Source: Moringa oleifera
Lineage: Eukaryota; Streptophyta; Magnoliopsida; Brassicales; Moringaceae
Direction: 5' to 3'
Assembly (NCBI GenBank): GCA_021397835.1
Contig: JAJFZO010000168.1
Coordinates: forward strand, 3,162,001 to 3,226,000
Length of the DNA stretch: 64,000 nt
In this document: piece after piece, positions 40,778 through 52,800 of the stretch
Position numbering within the stretch: position 1 is the first letter of the stretch
How the letters are laid out: every line of letters begins with the position of its first letter
Made by a program: the position numbers and the translations under genes
The notes under the pieces: model-generated
What the model was told of the DNA's origin: nothing
The model's database searches: none
What the model saw: only the letters and a program-made list of their open reading frames with translations

Positions 40778-43753
40778 TTAATATAAATATTAATTACCAA
40801 TGAGAAGAAAACATTCCATGAAGTTAACACGACAAAAAGGTAATGTCGATGCTTCATCAATTATGTTCATAAACAATTAAAAATGGCTTGATTTTATAGG
40901 AAAAGCTACATTGCCCTGTAAATCTCTTAGCATAATACCTTCTTTTTGGTTCTTAACAAAGTTACACTTACTTAAAACCTTTTGTTTATAAGATATAATT
41001 AACTCATTACTAAGATCATAAAATCTGAATAAGCAATTAAATAAGTTGTTAAGATTAAATTGGTTGCAAAATTGTAAATAGTTTCAATAGTTTTGATTAC
41101 CTTAATCCCAATAACCACGATTTTCATTCTAAACATTGACATATCATGTATAAACTACAAGTTACAATCACTATTCACTCATTTTCTCTTAAAAAAGTTA
41201 AATGGGTACCTGAAAGTATTTTGCACTTAAATGGGTCTTTAAAAGCAGAGCTTTCATGTACAACCAAACCCACAATGCCCACATAGAAGGCTCTAGCTTT
41301 CAAGATTAACCTAACAAGTAAGACCATACATAGAAATAAAGCCATGAAAAGTAATTTGAAGAGAAAGCTATTTCATTAGCAGTGACATTATTTTTAGTGG
41401 TTGAATGGTCAACATTACCTCTCAAATTCTCACCCATGCAGCTTTTAAGTTACTCATTCAAAAAGGGAAAGTATAGAATGAGCATTCTTTGAAAAAGGAA
41501 AAAGATAAACTTGAACATTTAAGTCTATAGCATTACTCGCAGAAGACACTCTCTGCATAGCCAGTATCACATAAACGATCACTGAATCTTAGCACACACA
41601 ATAAAATTAAATATAAATAATAATCTGCCATGAGCAAATGGCTAAGAGATACATGCAAAATTGATGCACCAAATACATAGATGGTCTTTGTAACTTCTCT
41701 TTTAATAAGTATAAATGATTGTGTTTTAAGTTACCTTGATGCATGCAATAAAAAAAAAAGTCAATATGAGAGGATGTAGACTAATTATAGGCCCAAAATG
41801 TGCACTCATAATGAAGTAATTGTACTGTCAACACTGTAGTTCAGACCTTTCCATTTCAGAACACATGGATCACCTTGCTAGTCTTTCGAACAAGAATAAT
41901 ATGGATTGAAAATTCTTATAAGTCCCCTTCAGATATGGAGCCAAGGGAAGTAGGATGAAATAGTTACATCGATTGTGAAGACAGGAAAAAAAAATGTACC
42001 TTTTAGAGCAATTAGCAGATGATAATTGTTAGTTGTTTACAAAGCATACTTTTGCAGGAACCAATTTCAGCGAATTTGCAGAGCTAGAATAATTCCATGA
42101 AGAAATTATAAAGCGGTGCAAAGGCCTACCTTTAACTACAAAAGCACTCAGTGATATCTTGTGCTTTAAATCACTCGGTAGTTGTAAAAATTTATTTAAA
42201 CCAAGAGAAGAGAAAAGAAGAAAACTTAGCACAAGATGAAAAGTAGATGTGAGAGAAAGAGATATATATTCTAGGGATGTAAAGCAAGAAGCAAAATACA
42301 GCGCGCGAGAAGGAGGGCAAGCGAAAGAAAGAAAAAGAAATATCGATGATAGGGATTTAGATAAAGAAGTAAAAATTATTCATATTTTAAATAAATTAAT
42401 TTATTACTTGAATTAATTTTTTAATTTATCTTTTATTTATAATTAAAAGTAAATAAAATTAACTTTATCTTAATCTTTTTATGAATTATTTTTTAAAAAA
42501 TAATATTTATGTAAAACAAAAATAAAATTTTAACTTATCCATGTAATTTGGACTTTATATTATTGAAAAATAATTTATAATTTTTTTAAAAAATAATTTT
42601 GATATAAATGTCATAACAAATTTGAAAATATTTTCAATAATTAATTGAAAGTTATATGCGCATGGTATATCATTATTGTCACTGGTCTTGTAATGTCATA
42701 TTGAAAAATATAAATTTATTTGATAATGCAGCTCCAAACAAATCATATTTGTTCAATGAAGAGGATAAATATCGTATGGTCCAATATAATGAAATGGATG
42801 ATTTTTTATTTCTCAAAGATTTTAAAAATATCTAAAAATTTGTGCTAATAACTTTGATTTATTAAAATTATTAAAATTATTTTTATTTTATATTTTAAAT
42901 TATCGATTCAACTAATTGTCTGTGTGTGTCTATATGTATATATATCATATTTCAATTTGATTCATTAATTAAATTATGTCTTTTATTTATTTTAAAATAT
43001 TTATTCAAATTAAAATTTTACATAATAAATTTAGACTTAAAACTTTTTAAATATATTTAGTGATGTATGCTAATTGAAGTAACTATTTTGTAATGGACAT
43101 TAAGATCAAAAATCCATCAATATATGTTAAGTGTTTAGTGATAATTGTGAGAAAACTCATTCGAATATATTGGGGCTTCAGTGACACATATAAAATAATC
43201 GTCATTATAAGTATGTATTTACTAACGCGTAAATATATTTTGTCAGTATAGGTCAAATATTTTTAGATATTTACTGATTGATAAAGATAACTGTTAGTAG
43301 ATACAAGAGATTTATTGATGGACAAAACAATCCATCAGTATAAGCACATATTTACTGATAGTTAGTACAAAACTATTATTATATGCAAGATATTTAGTTA
43401 CATACATAGATATTCGATATTATATATTAGATATAACCTGATGAAAAATAAATCTGTCACTTAAAGTAAAATTTTTACTTATAGACATTAAAAATTTGTC
43501 AGTATATACTAAAAATTAATGACAAAAATTATAATATGTTAGTATATCTCACAACTTTTAGTGATAGATGATAGAAACAATTACTATATATACGGTATAT
43601 ACTAATAGATTTTTTATTCATCAGTAATGATCATACATTTACTGACGGACTAAAAAATTCATTATTGTTTATGTGTGTGTATATATATATATATTGACGG
43701 ATGTTAACTGTCACTAAAAGGTAGCATTAGTAAATAGCAATTTTTTTGTAACG

Positions 43754-45150
43754 CATCTCAAATTTTTATTTATCACATTATTATATTGTAAATATATTAT
43801 TTATTTTAATATTTGAATGATTATAGACTTAATTTAAATTTGTTTATATAAGTTTAAAATGAGGCTATGTGAAATTTAGAAGTTACTTTGCTCTTGTATC
43901 ATCCATTATAAAAATCAAGTTTGTCGTGATTCTTGCATTTAGAAAACCGTTTTGCATTACATTGAATACAAATTAAATTTACAAACACCATTAAGTTAAT
44001 CTCCTTGATTGGTCAATGTTCTCATTCAGATCATTAGTATTTTTTAATTTTTCATTTCAAAATTTAGTTATATAGAAAAAAAAAAGAGAAAAAAATTCCT
44101 AAAGAGCTTGAATTATTTAAAAATAATAAAAGATATAAATCATCTAAAATATTAAAAAATACTTTTCTCTTAATCTTTACTTTAAACTTGAAAGTGTCTC
44201 TAAAAAATCTTAATCGATAAAAAATGATTAAATTGAATTTAGACTAAAATTATTATTTATAAAAATTAAGTTTATTTTTGTCATTGAAACACTTAAAAAA
44301 ACAACTCGAATAAATTGTATTCTTCATTTTGAGTCAATCTTATAACTTTAATTAATTTTTGATCGATTCATGAGTTATTTATTATAAAATTTTTTACAAT
44401 AAATTTTTCAATAAAAATTTTATAAAATTTTTATATTTACCTTTTTTTTACCAATCAAATCTTCTTGTTTTAAAAAAGACGAATCAAACTCTAATTTATT
44501 AATTTAATCTAAATTGAATCTCATAAAAAATTTAAAATTTTGAGATTCAAATTAAATATTTATACAAAGAATCATAGCTTGAAATTTTTTATTGATTTAA
44601 AAAAATATTTAAGTGATCATCACAAAAAGTTTAAGAACTATTTGAGTTTTAAAAATATATATTTTTTAAAATTTATATGGTCAAAAATTTGAAAATTTTT
44701 TATAAAAAATATCTTACATAAAAATTATTCATATTTAGATAATAGACTCAAAATGAAATGAAATATTTATTAGAGTCATTTTTGAGCTATTTTAATAATA
44801 AAAATATTTTTTAATTTTTTATAATCTTGAGTTAATATTTAATTTAGATCAAATAGATAAATCAAGATTTCATTTATCACTTTTAAACATAAATATTTGA
44901 TTAATAATATAAAATAAACATTAAAATTTTATGAGATCCTTACCTTAAATTTTTTTTAAAAATATTTTTAGTATTAAAAAGATCTATTTTTTTTTTGTAA
45001 TGATAACTTGGATATTTTTTTATATTTTTTATACATTTAAAATAATTTTTTAATTTGATATCATTAATATTTTAATTTTTGAAATAAGTTTAATTTGATT
45101 ATTTTAATGAAGTAGGTAAAAGATTCAGTATTTTTTTTTAAGTTTTTAAA
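43754..45150. repeat. AT-rich spacer with inverted copies of the 6-8 kb repeat family
   Basis: 44100-44930 contains, in reverse orientation, the same chain of modules seen at 6.2-8.1 kb (for example TTTTGTGATGATCACTTAAA against TTTTGTGACAATAGTTTGAC). 44940-45110 carries a short copy in forward orientation, giving a head-to-head arrangement. No gene is visible. Confidence 0.5.
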
Positions 45151-45381
45151 TGATATTTGAAAAAAAAAAAACTTTGAAAATGAAACAAAGGAGAGAGAGG
45201 GTGAAAGCATATTTGATTGAATACATAAGAATAATTTACAGAGTGAGGCATACACCTAAAGATCCTTCCTCTGCTTCCTGCTATCGACCATTCCCACAAC
45301 CCTCACGCAAACCCAACTCTTTCTCTAACCTATTGAACAGAGCACTGTCAACGGCATCGGGCATGGACGCAACAGTGTTCA

Positions 45382-45603
45382 TCAAAACGCCACGTACTTC
45401 TGCAACATGAAGTACAAGGCCGTAGACAAGAGCAGAGGAAGAAGAATCACCACTCTCTTCGGGGCAACCACCACCAGCTTCTCGCAACCTTCCTCAAGAA
45501 TCGGCTCCAACTTCGGACAAACTGAAGAGTACTTCTGCTGAGATACGAGGAGCGACGGAGCTACCTCTCCCCAGTTCTGCACGTACCTCACCTCCTTCAC
45601 CAT
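45382..45603 (-). CDS. small tail-anchored-type protein with VAP...LEPILEEG core (73 aa), copy D
   Basis: Single exon. The start is taken as MVKEVRY (45603) to match copy C; an ATG three codons earlier (45612) is in frame. The core is GEVAPSLLVSQQKYSSVCPK directly followed by LEPILEEGCE, with a 15-residue spacer. The C-terminus VILLPLLLSTALYFMLQKYV then AF is a single hydrophobic helix after basic KR residues, again tail-anchored in layout. Overlapping frames on both strands are open because the region is GC-richer, but only this frame has the conserved core. Function unknown. Confidence 0.8.
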   Translation of the reverse strand: MVKEVRYVQNWGEVAPSLLVSQQKYSSVCPKLEPILEEGCEKLVVVAPKRVVILLPLLLSTALYFMLQKYVAF

Positions 45604-45781
45604 TCGTTGCATGATACCGCCAAGCTAGCAAGCTCTTGAGATTTCTCTCTCCCTTTTCGACGAAAAATGGCCTTTTGGAATCTGGGCTCTCCGGGAGAGA
45701 AAACAGAAGGTTGTCCGGTTGAGTGAAATTGGGCACTAGAGATGCATACCAATTGCTTGTAGAAATTCCGACGTAAACAGA

Positions 45782-45791
45782 GTTTATATAC
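45782..45791 (-). promoter_or_regulatory. TATA box of small gene D
   Basis: GTATATAAAC on the minus strand, about 180 bp upstream of the ATG. Confidence 0.55.
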
Positions 45792-45799
45792 AGATATGA

Positions 45800-46877
45800 A
45801 AGATGCTAATAATGCTAAAAATTGAAGAAAGAGAATCCAAATTTGTTGGGAAAGTTGGGGAAATTGACGGTGTGTATGATCCCAGGTGGCCAATCATTGA
45901 ACTGTGTGTCTTTTCTGAGGGTTCCTGATATTTTAAGGTTGCGGTTAGAGGCCGCCATGGCTCAAGGCTCTAGATTTTTGCGGGCATTGCTTACACAGGC
46001 AAAGCGCCAATAATAGACAGGGCCTAAGAGTGACATTAACGGTTCATAGGTTTTAACATGGTCATATTTTGTTTCAATTTGATTGGTGTAAATAAAAATA
46101 TCTATCTTAATTTTTCAAATTAACTTTTTTTTGGGGTCAAGTTGTGTTAATATTTTTTAAAAATTAAAAAATAATTTTTTTAAAAAAATTGATATAACTT
46201 AAATTAATTAAAATTTTATGATCCTTTGAAAATTAACTTTAAAAAATTCAACCCATTAAATAAGTAAATATCTAATCTGTAGATCAGATTTAGAATTCAA
46301 ATCTTTTCGGAACTACCTAACATGAAATTTTAAAAATTTCATGAATTAATGGTTTAAACCTCAAATTTTTCATTAATCAAACAATCTTAAATAGATTAAT
46401 AAAATTCAACGAATATTATGATTATTATTTTTAAAAAAAATCATAAATTATGTTTGGTTCCAACTTTTCTTCATGATATATCTGTTAAAACTTTTAGCTA
46501 AGTGGGATGTGCATGTGATAAAGTTTCGCAAAACATCTCTTCCTCTTGATGAAGAAAATTAAATCATCAATCTGCTATGCAAATCCGCACATATTTGGGA
46601 ATTCATAACAGTGTTGGCTTCATGAAATCTTTCATGAAAATGTACTCTATTAAGTGAGCCTGAGATGTGAATAAAAGACTCAAAGTTTTGTTCTTCTTCT
46701 ATTTCCCTGTGAGTATGCACAAAATGGGATGCCTAGCTTTTTGTCCTCCCATTCCCAAACTTGTTTCTGAAAATTAACATATTTTAATACAAGAAAGAAA
46801 AAAAGAATATAAATCATGAAATGGATGCCGCACCCTTAGAGCCATGGGGAACTCTTTTGAAATGTAGCCTCATTCGT
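45800..46877. other. intergenic DNA between small gene D and the ALIS 3' end
   Basis: Average composition to 46030, then AT-rich to ~46440, then average. It presumably contains the promoter of gene D and the 3' UTR of the ALIS gene (from 46877 leftward). No other feature is seen. Confidence 0.4.
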
Positions 46878-49800
46878 TCAACCAGAAAGGCTCTTCCTGT
46901 TCCAAGTTGTGTCCACATAAGGCCTGCAAGCAGAACAAAACACCTTGAAGCTCCTAAAGAACCTCGACAAGAATAGCATCTAGTAATCCACCAACATGCT
47001 AAACCAATGCATCGATTAAGTCAAATGTTTTGCAGCTCAAGTTTATCACTGATAGCAAACACATTTTAGCTATACAAATGTTTAATACCTGCTAAAATTG
47101 TAATAAACATATTCCAAATTCCTTGGTGATTGATGGATAACCAAGTCAAGTTAAAGCAGAATAAATAACATTGCATAAATAACGGTAGACACAGTCCTTA
47201 TTGGCTAGATACATGCATAACTGTATTTCTTAAGAGATTAAAAGTATCCCCAACTAAATTAGAAAGGTGATGATAGTCCTGAACAACGAAACGTAAAACT
47301 TTAGTCCATTATATTTTATTTCTTTTCTTTTCTGCCTGGGGTGTTGATCATGGAATAAGAATCATAGTAACACTCACCCTAAGTATGAGAAAGTAAACAT
47401 AGGAAGTGAAAACTGAAACCAACAGCAACATGTCCAGTAATGTTTGTGGCTACGGTTGCAGAGCAGTTAGTGGAAAGAATAAAGTTCTAAGTAAATGGAG
47501 CTGTTAAAAGTTTTACCATAGAAAATGTAGGTCCAGATGGTTACCCCAATTTAATGGTCTTGGCAGAAAAAAAATAGATTAGACTATGAATATCATAGAA
47601 GTTTGGAGCATTCGTTTCATATTTTTGATGCAGCATTTCTTGAATATGCAGAGAATTTATGCCAGGAGAGTTACCTTGGGTTTTTTATGTGAAGCAACAA
47701 GAAGACAATGGAGAAGATAACGGAAGAAGAACCAACAAAGAGATAAGCAAGGCCAAGGAAGTCATTCTTCCCCCCCAACCAACTTGATGTTGAAAGAACA
47801 AGTTCCTTTTTCCCACCGAAACTGTAAGTGTTGTAGTTGTTCATGATGTTGACTCTTAATACATCATCTACATCTAGATCCTCTTCAATTCTTCCATACA
47901 ACTTTCGGAAGCTAGGAAGAGCAGCAGTACGCATCCATACAATAAGATCCTCTTGATCGCTTAGCTAATTAAGTTAACGCGACAACCCACCGCAAGCCAA
48001 AGAGCAAGAGAAATTACATAAGCAAAATGAATATTGAGAGATCAAGTTTTAGCAAAAAATAATACTTAGAAAAGGAAAGTTCTCTAGTAGAGAAAGACGT
48101 GCTTATGGTTCCCCTTTATGTGTTCCATATGTCATTAGTGCTCCATATGTCATTATATGCTAAATGTCATATGCATGTAGTAAAATATGAAAATGGAGCA
48201 TTTGACATTAAAATCTAGGGCATGTGAAATCTCTTTTTTTTTTTTTTGGAGGTCCAGCTTTTGGATCTTATCTGGCATCAGGTATCCTTCTGATCCCAGA
48301 ATGGACCTGATATATCAGTCCCATCAACTAACAGGTCTTCCTCTTCTGCAGTACAATCACAATATCTTAAATACCAGATGAAGCACAGAAACATGGTTAC
48401 AATCACTATAACAACATTTTGCAGTTTCTTGTCATGGTACTAACTAACTTTTGCAGAACAAAATGATGGAAATATCATTACTGTTAATACATCTTTTTTT
48501 TAAATGGTTAGAACAAAATTTGCTTAATTTACTATCAGCCTATTGATGCTGTAGCCTGTAGGGCCACAAATAATAAATCAGTAAGTTAGGTCATTTAGAA
48601 GATTATATTTTTAGGTGTAAAACCATATTCAAAAAATTGAAGAACATGCTAAGTGAGTGACTGTATGCAACTATACTTACAGGAATCCTTGGATCAAGCT
48701 TTCCACCACCAATCAAAGTTCCATTCTGGAAGTTAATAGGATATACATCTTTCCCGAATTTGTGATCACGGTCACTCTTCCATGCAATGTTCTTCCGATT
48801 GACCCTCAATTCAGTTCTTTCACGAATAAATGTAAAGCTATCATTGAACAAACTCCATGCTATCAGTCCACAAGGAACAATTGGGTGACCATTACTAGAC
48901 TCTTCAGGTTTACAGGAACTTGTGGCATCATACTTCAGGCCATGCAACAGCTGTTGATCACTTCTACTTTTGACATACCTGAAAATATTTGAAAACCAGA
49001 CTTGTGAAAAGTAAATGAGAATTCTGGGACGATAACCAGGGAAACACAAAGAAAGTTAGGGGTGAACTTAATTCGGTTAAAACCGAAAAAACCGATAAAC
49101 CGAATTGATTTCGGTTAATTTGATTTGATTTTTTAATTTTTTGATAATAAATCAAATTTTTCGATCAGTTCTTGGTCAATTTTTAAAACCGAAATCGATC
49201 GAAAAACCGATTTTAATTTAATAATTAATCAATTTTGTTAATATTATTAATAATAATTTATTTTTTTAAAATACAAAATTTAAATTTAAATAAATTTTTT
49301 GGTTTATTCAATTACCTATTAAATCAATAAAAAAATTCGAATCGGTTTAATTGGTTATTTTTAAAAAAAATTCAGTTAATTCGATTTTTAAAATTTTTAA
49401 ATCGAATTGATCGAATTAACCGAATGCTTAGCCCTAAAGAAAATATCAAGATTTAGAAAGTATCAAGATTTTCAAAGACAGCAACATTGACAAAGACGTA
49501 GGATTATTATATCTTGAAAGCAAGGGTCGTATAACAAATGCCAAGATAGTTCTTTTAAATAAATCCACAGCACCAACAGTTTGAATCAAGGTAGATAAAA
49601 GTAAAGCAACAAACTCATCTTTATATTTGGCAAAAGTAAGATTCTCACCGTCGGTGGTTTTGATAGTAGTTATCAAGCTGATAGTAGATGTAAATTGGAG
49701 CTTTCATATATCTGTGCACCTATAGGGCAAAGTTATGGAAAAAATAAATAAATAAATAAACAAGAGTGAATAAAATATTTGCCACTTAACCTGTGAAAAT

Positions 49801-52800
49801 TTAGACAAATAAACCATCCAGAGGAAAGTCACATGCAGCTTATTGGAGATAGAGCTACATATTTCATTCAAGAAAAATGTTTACCTATAAAAGCAAGTTA
49901 GCTCTTGCACCCAGTATAGTTGCCATAAATGCCTTACAACAAATAACAAAAGAAACTAAAAGGCCGCATGGAAATTAATGTCTGTAGAAGAACTTATGGA
50001 AAGATTAGAATTTAGAGACTTTGGAAGGAGCTGACAAACTGAGAAGGAAATGTTACAAACTTACAAAAGGGACTAAGACAATATCTGGAACTAACATCAG
50101 TTTGACAAATATCAGTGGTCATCTACAGTTGTAACTAGCAGCAATAAGCTCCACTGATGTAAGGAACCCAAAAAAGTTCTGACTCAAAGATTTGAAGTCG
50201 TTGGCAATCAAGTGGAACCAACGGCGTCAGATCATGTTTAACTTTTGGGACAGCTTGAATCAGGATATTTCAGGCTGCTTGAAGTTAACTCACATCTCAT
50301 CAGCTCAGGTCCTGATCAGCTAAGTCTCAGGTAATGTTTGAGTCGAATCACTTCCGTTTTGAGTCAGGCTCATGTTAACCCATCAGATTTGATTTTTTTT
50401 TTTACCAGAAAAAAGTATATATTATATTATATACGCATTGCCCTAAGGGGATGCCTTCCATGTACATGTATAATTAGATTTTAAGAGGATAAAATTTCTA
50501 AAAATTCTGCATAATCCTCCTTATTTACAAAATATTCACTTGTTGCCCAAACTCTAAAACCGTAACCTATCCTTATAAACGATTAACAGGATGTCTCATT
50601 ACCCTCTAAAGCCCTCAAATTTCTCTTTCTCCGTACTAGTCAAAAGACCAGGAATAGTATCATAGCAATAAGTTTCCCCTTATGTTTCAAGCTCCCAAAA
50701 CCAGTCCATGCAACCAACTTTGTAGCCACTACACCTGAGACCACCCACTGATATCCCAAAATAACCAAGATGCTTTCCCAAACTTGTCAATCCAATTGCA
50801 CCACAAAAGGAACTGACTCCCCTTGCTCCTTAGATAAATAAGATCTTATTTACCATAACCTTTCCTCTCTTTTGTACATTATCAATTGTTAACGGTTTGC
50901 CCCATATTGCCTCCCAAGCAAAGAAGGCCACTTTAGGCGGCGCCCGTATTTTTCATACTAGTTTCCATAAGAAACGTGGAGCTTCCCCTTGTTCTTGCAA
51001 ATTATCAAACTTTCAGAAGAGTGACAAAAAACTTCTTATATTGGTCTTCTATCCAGAAAATTTTATCATCATTTTCAATCTCTGTTCTGATTGCATAAAT
51101 TTGCTCATAAGACTACCCAAACTATGTCACCTCCCAATCTTTTGTATCCCTCCTAAAATCCACTAATCAAGGTATCCTATTATTATGTATAACCATATTA
51201 TCACTAACCCAAGCTTCCTTGTTAGAAGCTAAACGGTTTAAAGATGGGTTAGTTTCCATAAGATAGCTGTCCCTGCACCATGTATCATGCTAAAACCTTG
51301 ACCGTGTCCTCCCTACCAAGCTTAACTCCCTCCCATGTTTGAAACTCCTATCCTTTCCTAATGGCTTTCCAGACATCGATTCCGTAAGGCTCCCTCCCTA
51401 ACATGGTGACCCAGCCCCCCTTTCCAACCCATATTAAGCCTCCACCATCCTCCTCCAAAGAGTTACCCTCTCTTCTATAAGCCTCCATAACCATTTTCCT
51501 AACAATGCCTTATTAAAGGATTGAAAAGACTTAATACCTAGTCTTCCATTCGCTATCGGTCTATTAACGATCTCTTATCTTACCAAATGATGCTTGAATT
51601 CATCACCCAACCTACCCACAAAACCACTGTTGTTCCATTCTAAAAGCCAGCTTCCTTAAAATGAAAAACAATGACATTTAATAAACTGGTAGACTGTCTA
51701 GTGTACTCTTTATCAAAGTTAACCTTCCCCCATTAGAAAGATAGTGCCTCTTCCATCCTGCAAATTGTTTTTCAAACCTTTTCAACACCACATTCCAAAT
51801 TGACATCTCATTATACTTGGCTCCTAAGGGAAACCATTGATTTTTTTTTTTTTTAACCAAAAGAGGATCAATTTTGATTCTTAAGTCAGACTTGGATTAA
51901 TTGCATTTCAGATGAGTTTATGTTCAGATAACTTTGTGTTTGAATTATTTCAGGATTCAGGTCGTTCAAGTTTAGGAAATTTCAGGTTCCAATCATGTCG
52001 AATGCAAATCATATTGTTTTAAAATTTTTGGGTTAATCAAGTAGGAACTTGCAGTCAAGCTCAAGTTAACACATCAGATTGGATTTTATTTTCTTAACCA
52101 AAAGAGTCACTTTTGATTCTTAAGTTGGACATGGATCATTTGCATTCCGGATTAGTTTACATTCAGATCATTTTGGGTTTTAATTGTTTCGAAATTTGGG
52201 TCATTCAAGTTTGGGAAAATTTCGGGTTCATCTCTTATGAGATGCTACTCCTATTCCTATGAGATAAGAAATATATGCCACTCCTACTCTTATGAGATAA
52301 GACGTAGACGCTACTCCTACTCTAATGAGATAAGACAAAAGAATCACATATGTTAACATTTGTAATTTCAAAATGTAAGTACTACCCGGAAATATGATCT
52401 AGTACCCAATTGTCTACAATGATAACAGTTGACTATTCCCTATATCATCCATTAGAGAGAGGGACTAATAAAATTTTGGGAGCATTTGGGGAACAACACC
52501 CCTCCCCCTCCCCCCCCCCCCCCCTAACCCCCCTTCTTTCAAATTTGCATTTTGAAGATAAATTGGAAAGGGAAAGTATGACCTTCAAGATCCGAGAACA
52601 ATTTTTGGGAATTGAACTATCTTTGATATATGAGACCTTATTGCCTCTAAAATCCTCATGTATGCATTCAGCATCATAGCGGTCCACAATTTCAACAACC
52701 TACCAATCAAACATCAAACTGCTATTAGTTATGGACATTTTCTCTATATGTCAAATGGTGCTCAACAATGAACAGCTGGTCAAAAGCAACTAGAGAAGTG

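Larger units (their letters stand above)
38520..43753 (-). mobile_element. CACTA (En/Spm-like) DNA transposon, deletion derivative (~5.2 kb)
   Basis: The termini are inverted relatives. The left reads ACTGTAAAGAAACTGTCATT and the right, reverse-complemented, GTTACAAAAAAATTGCTATT; both resemble CACTA ends (CACTACAAAAAA...). Subterminal regions at 38530-39010 and 43060-43740 are packed with short related words (TTTATTGACGGAC, CATCAGTATA, TTTACTGATGG) in both orientations, a CACTA hallmark. Internally on the minus strand are exons of the Transposase_24-type protein (below). I cannot find the catalytic transposase (TNP2-like) domain, so it is probably non-autonomous. The target duplication is not clear. 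Confidence 0.7.

Noticed and set aside
45281..45487. Alternative minus-strand frame overlapping small gene D
   Set aside because: Different frame without the VAP...LExI core or hydrophobic tail; open because of local GC content.
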